DNA of 64,000 bases from Sorangium cellulosum (GCF_004135735.1 NZ_CP012670.1:7766501-7830500); one strand, 5' to 3'; positions 1 to 9,612 are shown, counted from the first letter of the stretch. Made by a program: numbers and translations. The notes: a model not told the origin generated them from the sequence alone.

Positions 1-501
1 CGCGTTGTCCTGGCCATGACCGCTCGTCGCGTCGATGGACAGGTTGTCGATCGTGACGTTCTTGACCGGGAGAAACTCGTTCGACGCGGACAGCTTGGTG
101 ACCGTGAGCGCGATGACATCCGCGTTGAGCTGCAGCGTCGCCGCGGTGCCGCCGAGGAGCGTGAGGTTGTCGACCTTGGCGTTGATCCTGTTCTCCACGC
201 AGTAATTGCCCGGCGGGAAATACACGACCGGATACGGGGTCCCGCACTGCGCGGCGCTGTCGATGGCGCTCTGGATCTCGTCGGACTCGTCCCCGGTCAC
301 GTCGCACCCGCGGCCGGTCGCGCCGTAGTCCCTCACATTGATGACCGACATGCCGCCGATCACGGAGGGCGCGCCGCCATCGGGCGAGCACGAGAGCTGG
401 CCGACGGCCTCGCCGACCTCGAGATACGGCGTGCCCTGCTCCGGCGTGCAGGCAAGGAGGATCAAACAAGCAGGAGCGATCGCTCTGGTTGCAATGGTCA
501 T
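1..501 (-). CDS. Secreted lipoprotein with pectate-lyase-like beta-helix, 3' end outside window
   Basis: The reading frame starts with ATG at 501, preceded by a GAGGAG ribosome binding site, and runs off the left edge after 167 codons. The N-terminus is a short lipoprotein signal ending in LILLAC, so the protein is probably anchored in a membrane. From about residue 50 the pattern (INVRDYGATG, then a DESDEIQSAID stretch and VVYFPPGNYCV) is the classic opening of the Pectate_lyase_3 right-handed beta-helix fold, followed by rungs such as NLTLLGGTAATLQL. Relatives act on polysaccharides (polygalacturonases, tailspike-like proteins), but the catalytic part lies outside the window, so the substrate cannot be named. 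Nothing upstream suggests an operon. Confidence 0.8.
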   Translation of the reverse strand, partial: MTIATRAIAPACLILLACTPEQGTPYLEVGEAVGQLSCSPDGGAPSVIGGMSVINVRDYGATGRGCDVTGDESDEIQSAIDSAAQCGTPYPVVYFPPGNYCVENRINAKVDNLTLLGGTAATLQLNADVIALTVTKLSASNEFLPVKNVTIDNLSIDATSGHGQDNA

Positions 502-765
502 CAAGGTCTCCTCGGAAGGAATGCGAGCCTTGTGTCGCGATGAAGCTCGAGCACGACAAGGCACGAGAGGACGTCCCGAGGGCAGCGCGCGGCGCGCGCC
601 GAGGCTGGACGCCGCGGGCGCGCGCCCCGGACAGCGGCGGGGGGCGTCGTCACCGCCCCTGGCAAGGACGGCGCCAGGCACGTCCACGGGCGTGGCGCGG
701 CCGGGCGGCCCGCCCAGGCGCCTTGTCCAGCGCTGCAAATCGATAGGCCCCGGTGCAAGCGCCGC

Positions 766-853
766 GCTGGCACGTGGCACCCTGGCACGTGGCACCCTGG
801 CACGTGGCACCCTGGCACGTGCCACGCTGGCGCGTGGCGCCCTGGCACGTGGG
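766..853. repeat. Tandem 15-bp minisatellite
   Basis: About six copies of CTGGCACGTGGCACC lie head to tail, the last three slightly diverged (GCCACG, GCGCGTGGCGCC). Each unit contains the palindrome CACGTG. Because the period is 15, the array stays open in several frames (LARGT on plus, CQGAT on minus), but no gene start supports translation. The 265 bp to its left, up to the lipoprotein start, hold no gene I can see. The array touches the hydrolase fragment that begins near 850. Confidence 0.85.
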
Positions 854-1063
854 TTCCGGGACGAGATCCTCCCCGGCCTGCGCGCGGCGGACACGGCCTT
901 CCTGGAGCAGCACCTCGGCCGGAAGGTCTCCTTCAGCTTCGCGGTCGACGACCTCGCGGCGCCGTTCCCCGGGCCGGCCCTGATGCTGGTGGGGCGCCAG
1001 GACTCCGTGGCCGGCTACCGCGATCTCTGGGGCATCCTCGAGGCGTACCCGCGGGCGTCGTAC
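850..1063 (+). pseudogene. Internal fragment of an alpha/beta hydrolase
   Basis: About 70 codons on the plus strand read GFRDEILPGLRAAD, a Phe-rich stretch, then PGPALMLVGRQDSVAGYRDL and EAYPRASY. This is the part of an alpha/beta hydrolase just before the catalytic His, with the usual 'P.LiLvGRQDs..GYRD....l..YPRA.y' block. No nucleophile elbow precedes it and no DRAGH-like His segment follows, so both ends are missing. On the left it abuts the 15-bp array, and on the right, near 1063, it runs into minus-strand PAS coding sequence. It is a relic created by rearrangement and not a functional gene. Confidence 0.75.
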
Positions 1064-4000
1064 GACCCGAGTCGCCTTGCCCGTGGCCCCGTCCCAGACC
1101 GCCTGGCCGCGCACGCAGCACCAGAGCCGTTCACCTCGCTTGGTGCGGATCGAGAGCTCCACGTCCAGGGGGACCTGGTGCTCGATGTGCGCCTGGAGCG
1201 CGGCCATGAGGCGCGCTCGCCCCTCGTCGTCGAGCAGCGCCGAGGCCGCGTCGAGGCTCTCCAGCTCGCCCGCCCCCCGCTGCCGCACGAGCGGCACGCA
1301 CAGGACCGAGCGCGGCCTCCGCTCGGCGATGTAGGGATCAGCGGCGAACCGCGGCTCGCTCGCGGCGTCGTCCAGGAGGACGATCTCCCGCGCGCGCTTG
1401 ACGTAGTTGAGGATGGACGCGGGCAGCGGCGCCAGGGGCAGCGCCACGTCGGCCCCGAGCACCCGGACGCCCTCGCCGCCGTCCTCGATCGCCGCCTCGA
1501 TCTCCAGGAACAGGTCGTCCCCGCGGCTCCTGAGGAGGTACCCCTTCTGGACGCCCGCCGCCTCGATCACGATCCGGATCAGCGTCTGCTCCAGGCTGGG
1601 CAGGTGGATCTCCCCGGAGATGCTCTGGGACGCCTTGAGCACGGACAGGAGCTCGAGCTGCGCCGCGAACGCGGCGAAGTTCGCCGTCGGGGCGACCGCG
1701 CCGCGCGCCACGAGCTCGGGGTGGCGCCGGTCGATCTGCCGCACCTTGCCGTCCGCCCCCCAGCGCGCATAGCAGGCGCGCGCCTCGCGCAGGTAGGTGT
1801 CGGCGAAGCGCTCGAAGCCGCGGCCGCGGTTGAAGCGCGCGGCCGCCTCGTACGCGATCGCCTCGTGGTTCGGGAAGCCGCTGTCGCGCGCCGAGCGGAT
1901 CGCCTGCTCGTAGAGGCGCTCGGCGTCGAGGTCCCGGCCCTCGATGCGCGCGATCTCGGCGGCGACCAGCGCGGCGCGGTTGCCGAAGTCGTCGGGGCAG
2001 CTCTCCGCCCACGCGTCGATCTTCGCCTTGTGGGCGGCGAGGGCCTCCATGTGCCGGCGCCGCGCGCCGGCGTCCGCGGCGCCGCAATGCGCCGCCCGCA
2101 CGAGCGCTCCATAGAAATGGTACTCGGCCGTCTCGAAGAACGAGCCCGACGTCCAGAGCAGCGGCTGCGCCTCCTCCGCGGCCTCGAGCGCGGCGTCGAG
2201 GTCGTCCGCGTGGAAGCGCGCCTGCATCTTGCGGATCCAGTACCAGCAGGTGGCGATCGCGAGGCGCGGGTTGCCCACGAGGCGCTGCTCGAACTGGCCC
2301 TCGTCGAAATCCGCGTCGTCGAACGAGGAGAAATCGGGCGAGAGGCCCCGGAGGGTCCGGATGAGCCGGATCTGCGTGATGACGATGAACAGGGCCGGCG
2401 ACTGGACGTGGGTCAGGACCTCGAGGGTCGCGCGGCACTCCGGGTCGGTCATCGGGGGCGCGTCGACGAGGTCCTCGACCGCGCGGCCCCCGAGCAGCGC
2501 CCAGATCCGCGCGCACTCCTCCCGCACCTGCTCCTCCGGGGGGGTGCGGCGACCACGCGACGCCGACGCGGCGGAGGTACTCGAGGCCCACCTCGACGCC
2601 GCGATCGCTGCGGTTCATGGTCGTGTAGAGGCCGAGGCGCACGCACGTGACGGCCGCCAGATCGACGAGGCTCTCGGCGCGGCGCGGCAGCGCCGAGAGC
2701 CGCTCCTCCGCCGCCGCGAGGTCGCCGGTGAGGTACTCGCACTCGGCCCGGTGGAACTCGAGCTCGAAGGCGAGCGCGTACCGCCGCTCCCAGCAGCCCT
2801 CCGGGAGCAGCGCCCCGCCGGCGGCGAGGTACTTCAGCGCCGAGGCGTAGGCCGTCGACCCCTTGGCGCGCTTGCCCGCGATGAGGTTGAGCTCCGCCAC
2901 CCGCTCGCGCTCCTCCCGCGACGTGATCAGCGGGGCGCCGCGGTCGAGCTGGTTCACGATCTCGAAGATCTTCTCCTCGATCTCCGCCGGCCGCGCGCGC
3001 GACGAGAGCCGCCTGCCGATCGCGAGGTGCGCCGCGGCCCGCTCGCCCTCGGGGACGAGCGAATAGGCCGCCTCCTGGACGCGATCGTGGAGGAACTTGT
3101 ACGTGTCGTCCATGCGGACGATGAGCCCCGCGCGCGCCGCCTCCCAGAGCGCCGCGTGCAGCGCCTCCGCGGGCCGGTCGTACGCCGCCGTCAGGGTGGT
3201 GATCTCCGCGGAGTTGCCGAGGCAGGCGAGCTCCCACCGGAAGCCCGCCCCTCCCGGGTCGGGCTCGATGAGGTGCTCCTCCTGCAGCGCGAGCAGGAAC
3301 TGGATGGCGAAGAACGGGTTCCCGGCGGTGCGTTCGTGCACGAGGCGCGCGAGGGGCGCCGCGTCCTCGGGCCGGCGGTGGAGCGCGTCGGCGAGGAGGT
3401 TGCGGAGATCCAGCGTCGAGAGCGGCGACAGGACGATGTCGCGCACGGCGCCGCCGCCCCTGCGCACCTCGTCGAGCGTCCGCATGAGCGGGTGCGAGGG
3501 GCTCACCTCGTTGTCGCGGTAGGCGCCGAGGAGGAGGAGGTGCCGCGTGTCCGGCTGCGTGATGATGTACTTCAGCAGATCGAGGCGGGCGGCGTCGGCC
3601 CACTGCAGGTCGTCGAGGAAGAGCACGATCGGGTGGTCGGCGCGGGTGAAGGCGCGGAGGAACTGCTGGACGACCCGGTTGAAGCGGCTCTGCGCCTCGC
3701 CGGGCGGCAGCTCGGGCACACCGTGGGCTGCGCGCCGATGATGAGCTCGACCTCCGGGACCAGGTCGATGATGACCTGGCCGCTCTCGCCGAGCGCCTCC
3801 CGGAGCCGCTCCCGCCACAGGCCGATCCTCTCCTCGCTCTCGGTGAGGATCTCCCGCACGATCTGGCGGAAGGCCTGATCGATGGTGGAATAGGGGATGT
3901 TGCGCTTGTACTGGTCGAACTTGCCGGAGACGAAGATCCCGCGCTCGCGGATGACGGGCCTGTGCAGCTCGTTCACGAGCGATGATTTCCCGACGCCGGC

Positions 4001-4785
4001 GTAGCCGGAGACGAGCACGAGCTCCGCCGCGCCGCGCTCGACGACGCGGCCGAACAGGCCGAGGAGCTCCTCGATCTCCGCCTCGCGGCCATAGAGAGGC
4101 GCTGCGGGATGTGGAAGCGCTCCGGGAGGTCGCGCGCGCCGAGGGAGAACGGCGCGATCCGCCCGCGCGCCAGCCACTCTTCGCGACACCGCTCGAGATC
4201 GAGCCGGAGGCCGGCGGCGCTCTGGTACCGGTCCTCTGCCGCCTTCGCGAGCAGCTTCATCACGAGATCGGAGAGCGGCGCGGGGATCGCCGGCTCGATC
4301 TCGGCCGGCGCAGGGGGCAGCCGGGCGACGTGGCAGTGCACCCACTCGAGCGCGTCGCTCGCCTCGAACGGGAGCCGGCCGGTGAGCATCTCGTAGAAGG
4401 TCACGCCCAGCGAGTAGAAGTCGGTGCGATAATCGATCCAGCGGTTCATTCGCCCGGTCTGCTCGGGCGACATGTACGCGAGCGTGCCCTCGATGGTCCT
4501 CGGGCTCTTCACGAGCGGCGCCTCGCGGGGCAGGGGCGATGTCGCGCTCGGGCCGGTGAAGCCGGCGGCGCCCGTCTCCTCCACGAGGATGTTGTGAGGC
4601 TTGATGTTCCTGTGGACGAGGCCGCGCTGGTGGAGCTCGGCGAGCGCGTCGGCGATCCGGACGGCGACCTCGAGAAAGGCCGTGATCCCCACCGGCATGC
4701 GGTAAATCAGATCGAGCGTTCGACCTGTGAGGTGGCTCGCTGGGGCGGTTGGATCGGGGGCCATCACGCGAGCGATGAGAATCAA
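1064..4785 (-). pseudogene. Decayed Ser/Thr-kinase/AAA-ATPase/GAF/PAS sensor protein
   Basis: Read from 4785 down to 1064 this is a large multidomain signalling protein in pieces. The kinase part (4785-4100) begins after the ATP-binding lobe, so the glycine loop and lysine are missing. It has the catalytic-loop equivalent HRNIKPHN (Asn where active kinases have Asp, common in this family), GTLAYMSPEQTGRMNR and a YSLGVTFYEMLTG helix. An AAA_16-type ATPase follows, with Walker A (GYAGVGKS, about 3990) and Walker B (IVLFLDDLQWAD, about 3620), then a helical middle region, a GAF domain (about 1600-1280) and a PAS/PAC scrap (LRTKRGE-like, WCCVRGQAVWDG). Three frame breaks interrupt it: a duplicated dinucleotide near 4094-4098, another near 3717-3721, and a G7 run at 2538-2544. 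GAF is cut short and fused to PAS, and the histidine kinase end is absent. Confidence 0.8.
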
Positions 4786-5264
4786 AGGCCTCTTTTCATG
4801 TCAAGCGCAAGGCCCCCCGGGATCGCGTCACGGTCCGTGTGACCGTCAGGCCCCTGCCGTACTACACGATTTCCAGGGTATCCAAGCATCGCCAAACTCG
4901 TGTGCTGACGTACCGCTCCGTTCGCGTCGACCGTCGGATATCCTGAGATCCACGCGGGGGCCCTCTTCGACCGGTTGGACGGCCCGCGGCGGCGGTCCCG
5001 TCGGCGGATGGAGGCCATCGCTCGCAAACGAGGCGGACCTCCCTCGACGGCGATCTTCAGGATCGCCAGTGGAGCCGCCATGTCCATCAGGAGGCCTGTA
5101 GGGATCCTGCCCGCGCCCGCGCGCCAGAGGACGACGACAGTCCTTGTTGGTCGCGATGCTCCGGGCGCGCACGGCTCGATCGTGCACAATGCGGCGCGCG
5201 GTACGTCGGTTGCTCCGAGCCCACCGCGGCCGCGGAGGCGGTCGCGCTTACAAGGAGAGAACGA
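4786..5264. other. Intergenic region, no gene seen
   Basis: No open frame here has a ribosome binding site, a recognisable domain or plausible composition. It separates the truncated 5' end of the kinase relic from the secreted protein starting at 5265. The promoter for the latter probably lies in its right half, but no convincing -35/-10 pair stands out. The kinase N-lobe is not recognisable here either, so it was lost and not merely frameshifted. Confidence 0.5.
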
Positions 5265-5816
5265 ATGAACCGACTGACTCGAATCGGTGCGCTCCTCGCC
5301 GTCCTGTCGATCGTCGCCTGGAGCGACAGGGATGTGGAGGCAGCTCCGATATCTGCCGCCGTGAGCATCAAGCAGCTCAAGGACCTGACGGACGGTGACG
5401 TCGAGCTCGCGTGCCAGTCGCTCACGGAGAGGGTGGCGCTCTCCAGGGAGGATGCCTGCGAGTTCGCCGGCGTCCTGTGGTCCACCCTCGGGGGGGCGTG
5501 CGACACGGTGAAGGAGAAGTGCATGGCGGCGCCCGAGGAGCCGCCCGCGCGCGAGGGGGAGGCGGCGCCCCCCGAGGCCCCGGCCACGAGCTGCCTGCCG
5601 CCGATCGAGGCGCGCGATGGCTGCACCGCGACCGTGGCCGAGTTCGAGGCGTGCCTGCTCGCCCACGCCGACGTGATCCGGTCGCTCACGTGCGACTCCT
5701 CCATCAGCGCGCTCGAGGCGCCCATCCCCGCGTGCGACCTCATCCTGCAGAAGTGCCCCGCGCTCGCCGGCCCGCCCGAGGACGACGACCAGGGCCAGGG
5801 GACCGCCCAGCCCTGA
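5265..5816 (+). CDS. Small secreted Cys-containing protein of unknown function
   Basis: This 183-residue protein starts at ATG 5265, 6-8 bases after AAGGAGAG. Residues 1-27 form a signal peptide (hydrophobic LLAVLSIVAW core, cleavage near VEAAP). The mature part has spaced cysteines (ACQS, ACEFAG, ACDTVKEKC, CLPP, GCTATV, ACLL, CDSS, ACDLILQKC), probably disulphide-bonded outside the inner membrane, and a Pro/Glu-rich insert near residues 90-105. The acidic C-terminus ends in a Gly/Gln stretch. The pattern resembles short Cys-rich exported proteins seen in myxobacteria, but I recognise no named family. It stands alone, convergent with the lectin gene at 6009-7022. Confidence 0.75.
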   Translation: MNRLTRIGALLAVLSIVAWSDRDVEAAPISAAVSIKQLKDLTDGDVELACQSLTERVALSREDACEFAGVLWSTLGGACDTVKEKCMAAPEEPPAREGEAAPPEAPATSCLPPIEARDGCTATVAEFEACLLAHADVIRSLTCDSSISALEAPIPACDLILQKCPALAGPPEDDDQGQGTAQP

Positions 5817-6008
5817 CGCGGCGGCGCGCGCGGGCCCTGCCGGCGCGCGCGCTCGGCCCCTCTCCACCAGCCCGGCCCCGGTGACGCGGTCGGGCCCGGC
5901 CCCGCGGACGCGGTCGGGCGCAAATCCCCCTGCGCGCCTCGCCCCGGACGACCTCGAAGGAGGTCTCGGCACCGCGAACGGGCATCGACGGACGCCCGCG
6001 GTGCGGGC

Positions 6009-7022
6009 TCAGAGCGCGGCGGGGCTCGAGTCCAGCGCGCCGCCGAGCGAGCTCCAGTCCGACCAGTCGTTGTCGCGGCGCCTGTGCCAGATGGCGTTGT
6101 CATGGCCGCGCGCCAGCACGACCAGGTGCCCCTCGGGCGTGATGGCCGATCCGGGCTGATCGACCATGTGGCCGCCGAGCGAGCTCCAGCCCGACCAGTC
6201 GCGGTCGTGGTGCTTGTACCAGATCGCGCTGTCGGTGCCGCGCACGAACACGGTCAGGCGCCCGTCGGCGGTCACGACGGCCGAGGGCCCCGCGGCGAGG
6301 CTGCCGCCGAGCGAGCTCCAGCGCGACCAGCGGCTGCCGTTGAAGGAGCAGTGCACGAGCGAGCCGCTCGTGTGCCTCGCGAAGACGACGAGGCGGCCGT
6401 CGGCCGTGACGGTCGCCGCCGGATCGTGCGTGGTCGCGCCGCCGAGCGAGCTCCAGTCCGACCAGCCCTGGTCGTAGTACCTGTGCCAGATCGCGCTGTC
6501 GTTGCCGCGCGCGAACACCGCGAGGCGCCCCTCGCGCGTCACCGCCGCGGCGGGCGCCGACGCGAAGTCGCCGCCGAGCGAGTACCAGCCGGACCAGCCG
6601 CCGTCGTAGAAGATATGCCAGATCGTGTTGTCATCGCCCCTGGCGAACACGACGAGCCGCCCGTCCGGCGCCAGCGCCGCCGCGGGCGCCGAGGTCAACC
6701 TCCCGCCGACCGAGCTCCAGGCCGCGCCCGAGCTATCGTAGAACTTGTACCAGAGGGCGTTGTCCGTGCCCTTCGCGAACACGACGAGCGTCCGCTCGGT
6801 CGTATCGCGGACGCCCGACGATCGGGTCGAAAAGGAGGTCGTCCCGACTCCGGACGTCGCGGTCAAGGCGGCGGTCTCCTCGCCTCGTGCCGCGGGCTCC
6901 AGCGGATGCAGTCCGGAGACTCCGCCCGCGGCCGGAGGGGGGACAGCGCTCGGCTCCGTGCAGCATGCGACCGAGACGAGCAGACTCGAACCAACGAGAC
7001 CATGGATACACCTGCTGTTCAT
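6009..7022 (-). CDS. PLL-like beta-propeller lectin lipoprotein
   Basis: The chosen start (ATG 7022, MNSRCIHGLVGSSLL) gives 337 residues with a lipoprotein signal ending SVACC; an upstream ATG at 7082 would put extra residues before the signal. The mature protein is six clear copies of a unit of roughly 45 residues with the pattern DGRLVVFARGTDNAIWH, then WSGWSSLGG and a Pro/Ala turn. Part of a further copy comes at the N-terminal side. This is the repeat of PLL/tectonin-type propellers, whose known members bind fucose or other sugars. In the fourth unit DNAIW is replaced by SGSLV, so that blade may have lost its sugar site. A surface sugar-binding role is an inference from the family. Confidence 0.85.
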   Translation of the reverse strand: MNSRCIHGLVGSSLLVSVACCTEPSAVPPPAAGGVSGLHPLEPAARGEETAALTATSGVGTTSFSTRSSGVRDTTERTLVVFAKGTDNALWYKFYDSSGAAWSSVGGRLTSAPAAALAPDGRLVVFARGDDNTIWHIFYDGGWSGWYSLGGDFASAPAAAVTREGRLAVFARGNDSAIWHRYYDQGWSDWSSLGGATTHDPAATVTADGRLVVFARHTSGSLVHCSFNGSRWSRWSSLGGSLAAGPSAVVTADGRLTVFVRGTDSAIWYKHHDRDWSGWSSLGGHMVDQPGSAITPEGHLVVLARGHDNAIWHRRRDNDWSDWSSLGGALDSSPAAL

Positions 7023-7242
7023 TGGCCTCTCCTGCACAGCCTCACGGCCGGGGTGGTGGTCAATCCACCTTCCATGCACCACATGTGCCTACCCGGACTG
7101 CTCCACGCGCGGTGATCCGTCCGGTCTGCCGGGCGCGCGGCGTGGGGGCGCATGCCGGTCGGGTGCGGGGACCTATACTCGGGCGCGGGCCGGCGCGCGC
7201 CTCGCCGCGGCGGCCGCCCTCTCCCCGGACACGGAGCGCTGC

Positions 7243-7938
7243 ATGCGGCATTCTTTCGGCTCGATCCCCCCTCCCGGGGCCCCCCGCTTCCCTCCCGCGA
7301 CGACGGGCGCGCGGCGCTCCTGGCTCGGGTGGGCCGGCTTCTCGGGCCTGCTCCTCGCGGCCATCCTCGTGCCCTTTTTCCTCTTCGCGGATCGCATCGA
7401 GGCGATGGCCCGCGAGCACCTCGCGGCGCCGCCGTCGGGCGTCGGGACGGCGCTCTTGCTGGGCGGGCTGCTGGCGGGGGATGTCGTCCTGCCGGTGCCG
7501 TCGAGCTTCGTGAGCACGGCCGCGGGCGGGTTGCTCGGGTTCTGGCGGGGGACGGCGGTCTCGTGGGCGGGCATGATGGTGGGCTCGGGGGTGGGTTACC
7601 TGCTCGGCGCGCGGGCGGGGGCGCCGGCCTTGCAGCGGATGGTGGGCGAAGCGGAGCTGTCGCGCCTGACGCAGGCCGCCGGACGGCACGGCCCCTGGTT
7701 CCTGCTGCTCTTCCGTGGCGTGCCGGTGCTCGCGGAGGCCTCGCTCTTCTTCGCCGGCGCGGGGCGCATGCCGGCTCGCGCGTTTGTCGCGGTGACGGCC
7801 CTGGCCAACCTGGGCGTCTCGGCGAGCTACGCGGCGGTGGGGGCTTCCGCCGCGCGGCTCACGTCGATCCTCTTGCTGCTCGCGGGGATCGTGCTGCTCC
7901 CGGGGCTCGCGCTGCTGCTCGTCCGCCGCCTCCGGTGA
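7243..7938 (+). CDS. VTT/DedA-like inner-membrane protein
   Basis: This 231-residue membrane protein starts at ATG 7243 with GGAG upstream. A first transmembrane helix covers residues about 28-50 (GFSGLLLAAILVPFFLF). The core has the VTT-domain pattern: DVVLPVPSSFVSTAAGGLLG in a re-entrant segment, a GSGVGYLLGARAG helix end, and LLFRGVPVLAEASLFFAG, which holds the conserved Arg and Pro. Two more helices finish the protein. Relatives (DedA, TMEM41/VMP1) handle membrane phospholipids or membrane potential, and I cannot assign a substrate. The gene stands alone, divergent from the lectin gene. Confidence 0.8.
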   Translation: MRHSFGSIPPPGAPRFPPATTGARRSWLGWAGFSGLLLAAILVPFFLFADRIEAMAREHLAAPPSGVGTALLLGGLLAGDVVLPVPSSFVSTAAGGLLGFWRGTAVSWAGMMVGSGVGYLLGARAGAPALQRMVGEAELSRLTQAAGRHGPWFLLLFRGVPVLAEASLFFAGAGRMPARAFVAVTALANLGVSASYAAVGASAARLTSILLLLAGIVLLPGLALLLVRRLR

Positions 7939-8133
7939 GCTCCTTTCGCTCGTCGCGGCGCGGGAGCTCCCGGGGGGACGCCGTCATGCCGTGATCTCGG
8001 GGCCGCCTGGCTCGCCCGGAGCGGAGGCGATTGAACGTTCCGCGAGGGTCCGGGCACCGAGGTCTGTTCGGTCGCGCATCGGGGCGAGCCCCTGAAGGGC
8101 TCTCCGGGGCGCGCGGACGACGAGGAGTCACGG

Positions 8134-8574
8134 ATGAAGCTGGTTTCCTCTGCCCGTGCGGCGCGGAGCCCCGCGCCGCGATCTGCCCGGCGCAGGCTCA
8201 TGAAGCCGCTGCTCGGCCTCGCGGCGTTCACGGCGCTCTTCGGCGTGCTCGCGTGGCGGCTGGACAGGCCCTCGTCGGCCGCGGGCCTCGCCGGCGCGGT
8301 CGCCGGGAGCCCGCTCGGCCAGCTCTCCCGATCCGACATCGATCGCGCGCCCATCACCGGCGTGGTCGAGGAGCGGCTGCCGGCGGGCTCGTACACATAC
8401 CTGGCTGTGCGCGCCGGCGCGACCCTCGTGTGGGCCGTCACGCTCGGCGACGCGCCGCCGCCCGGCGCGCGGGTGAGGGTGCGGAGCATGGGCAGCCGCA
8501 CGAGCTTCCATTCGCGTCGCCTCGACCGGACATTTCCCACGCTCGTCTTCGGGATCGTCTCGCGCATCGACTGA
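8134..8574 (+). CDS. Membrane-anchored or secreted protein with small beta domain
   Basis: 146 residues from ATG 8134, with GAGGAG eight bases upstream. An Arg-rich N-terminus precedes one hydrophobic helix (LLGLAAFTALFGVLAW, residues 25-41) that can be a signal anchor. The rest is a compact domain with GVVEERLPAGSYTYLAV, LVWAVTLGD and a C-terminal LVFGIVSRI strand. The G-x-V...YTYL...W pattern resembles the OB-like domain of NrfJ-type periplasmic proteins linked to c-type cytochrome systems, but that match is loose. It sits 39 bases before the next lipoprotein gene and may share its transcript. Confidence 0.65.
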   Translation: MKLVSSARAARSPAPRSARRRLMKPLLGLAAFTALFGVLAWRLDRPSSAAGLAGAVAGSPLGQLSRSDIDRAPITGVVEERLPAGSYTYLAVRAGATLVWAVTLGDAPPPGARVRVRSMGSRTSFHSRRLDRTFPTLVFGIVSRID

Positions 8575-8613
8575 TGTCCACCGGCGGCACACGAGACAGA
8601 AAGGACCATGAGA

Positions 8614-9210
8614 ATGCACCTGCGCACATTGAACGATGGAATCGTCGCCTCGTCACGCCAGCTCGCCGCCGCGCTCCTTGCAGGGCTCGGTTTGCTGGCC
8701 TCGGGGTGCGGATCCGATTCCAAGGAGGGGAACGAGGCGGCCGACTCGCCCTCCGGGTGCGTGGGCGGCGCGCTCGAGGCCGATCTGGAGGCGCCGCCGC
8801 TGAGCGGGCCTGGCGTCGATCCCGGGACCGGGGAGGTCCGGCCGCGTCCGGATGGATCGTCGTACGTGGTCAGCACGACGTACGGGATACCGAGGTCGGG
8901 CGACGACGTGAGGGAGCGATACCTGCAGTATTTCGGGGCGATCCAGGAGCAGCTCGCGTCGCAGCCGGGCCTCGTCGCCTTGCAGCTCGGGCTGTCGGCG
9001 TCGTGCGGCTCCGGGCGCACGCTGGCGGTGTGGGAGTCGTCCGAGGCGATGTACGACTTCGTCATGAGCCCGGCCCACCTGGCGGCGATGGACGCGGCCG
9101 ACGAGCTGCTCGAGCCGGGGTATGGGGTCACGCACTGGGAGACGGCCGATCCGGGGGAGATATCGTTTGCGGAAGGGGCGCGTCGCATCAAGGCGGCCTC
9201 GGCGCGGTGA
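8614..9210 (+). CDS. Lipoprotein with ABM-like (dimeric alpha+beta barrel) domain
   Basis: 198 residues. ATG 8614 is preferred over ATG 8608 because AAGGA at 8601 lies too close to the first. The signal ends in LLASGC, a clean lipobox, followed by an acidic linker. Residues about 85-190 read SSYVVSTTYGIPRSGDD, then a long helix (RERYLQYFGAIQEQL), GLVALQLG, TLAVWESSEAMYDFVMSPAH and a final helix. This is the layout of ABM/monooxygenase-like ferredoxin-fold domains, where two helices pack on a four-stranded sheet. Most such proteins are enzymes or stress proteins of unclear substrate, and the function here is unknown. The upstream neighbour is probably co-transcribed. Confidence 0.75.
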   Translation: MHLRTLNDGIVASSRQLAAALLAGLGLLASGCGSDSKEGNEAADSPSGCVGGALEADLEAPPLSGPGVDPGTGEVRPRPDGSSYVVSTTYGIPRSGDDVRERYLQYFGAIQEQLASQPGLVALQLGLSASCGSGRTLAVWESSEAMYDFVMSPAHLAAMDAADELLEPGYGVTHWETADPGEISFAEGARRIKAASAR

Positions 9211-9318
9211 GCTGGCGCGGCCGACCTCAGCCGGGCCGACCTCACCCGGGCCGACCTCACCCAGCTGGCGCGGCCGACCTCAGCCGGGCCGACCTCACCC
9301 GGGCCGACCTCACCCAGG
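9211..9318. repeat. 15-bp repeat block duplicated as a 53-bp unit
   Basis: GCTGGCGCGGCCGACCTCAG and the following 33 bases occur at 9211 and again at 9264. Inside each, the 15-mer GGGCCGACCTCACCC repeats. In one plus frame it reads ADLSRADLTRADLTQ, which matches the A(D/N)LxX rule of pentapeptide-repeat proteins. It follows directly after the stop of the ABM lipoprotein, has no start codon or ribosome site, and is bounded by other repeats. I therefore treat it as a minisatellite, possibly descended from a pentapeptide-repeat gene. Confidence 0.75.
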
Positions 9319-9364
9319 TTGACCTCCACCCAAAAACAACGCAATGCGTCATCGCAACCCCCCG

Positions 9365-9612
9365 CGACCCCAACCTCGGTCGACCTCAACCTCGCGACTC
9401 CAACCTCGGTCGACCTCAACCTCGGTCGACCCCAACCTCGGTCGACCTCAACCTCGGTCGACCCCAACCTCGGTCGACCTCAACCTCGGTCGACCTCAAC
9501 CTCGGTCGACCTCAACCTCGGTCGACCTCAACCTCGGTCGACCTCAACCTCGGTCGGCCTCAACCTCGGTCGGCCTCAACCTCGGTCGGCCTCAACCTCG
9601 GTCGGCTTCCTT
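9365..9612. repeat. Tandem 16-bp minisatellite
   Basis: About fifteen copies of GACCTCAACCTCGGTC follow each other, with C/T variants in the middle and GGCCTCAACCTCGGTC variants in the right third. Since 16 is not a multiple of 3, all frames cycle and read a 16-residue motif (STSVDLNLGRPQPRST), which explains apparent open frames that are not genes. The junction GGTCGACC is palindromic in most units. The variant copies cluster at the right end, as expected when homogenisation acts unevenly. Confidence 0.9.

Noticed and set aside
338..2650. Long plus-strand open frame over the sensor relic
   Set aside because: Apart from the hydrolase fragment at 850-1063 it is the shadow of minus-strand coding.
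9365..9612. CRISPR-like regular array
   Set aside because: Units are head to tail without unique spacers, vary internally, and no cas gene is near.
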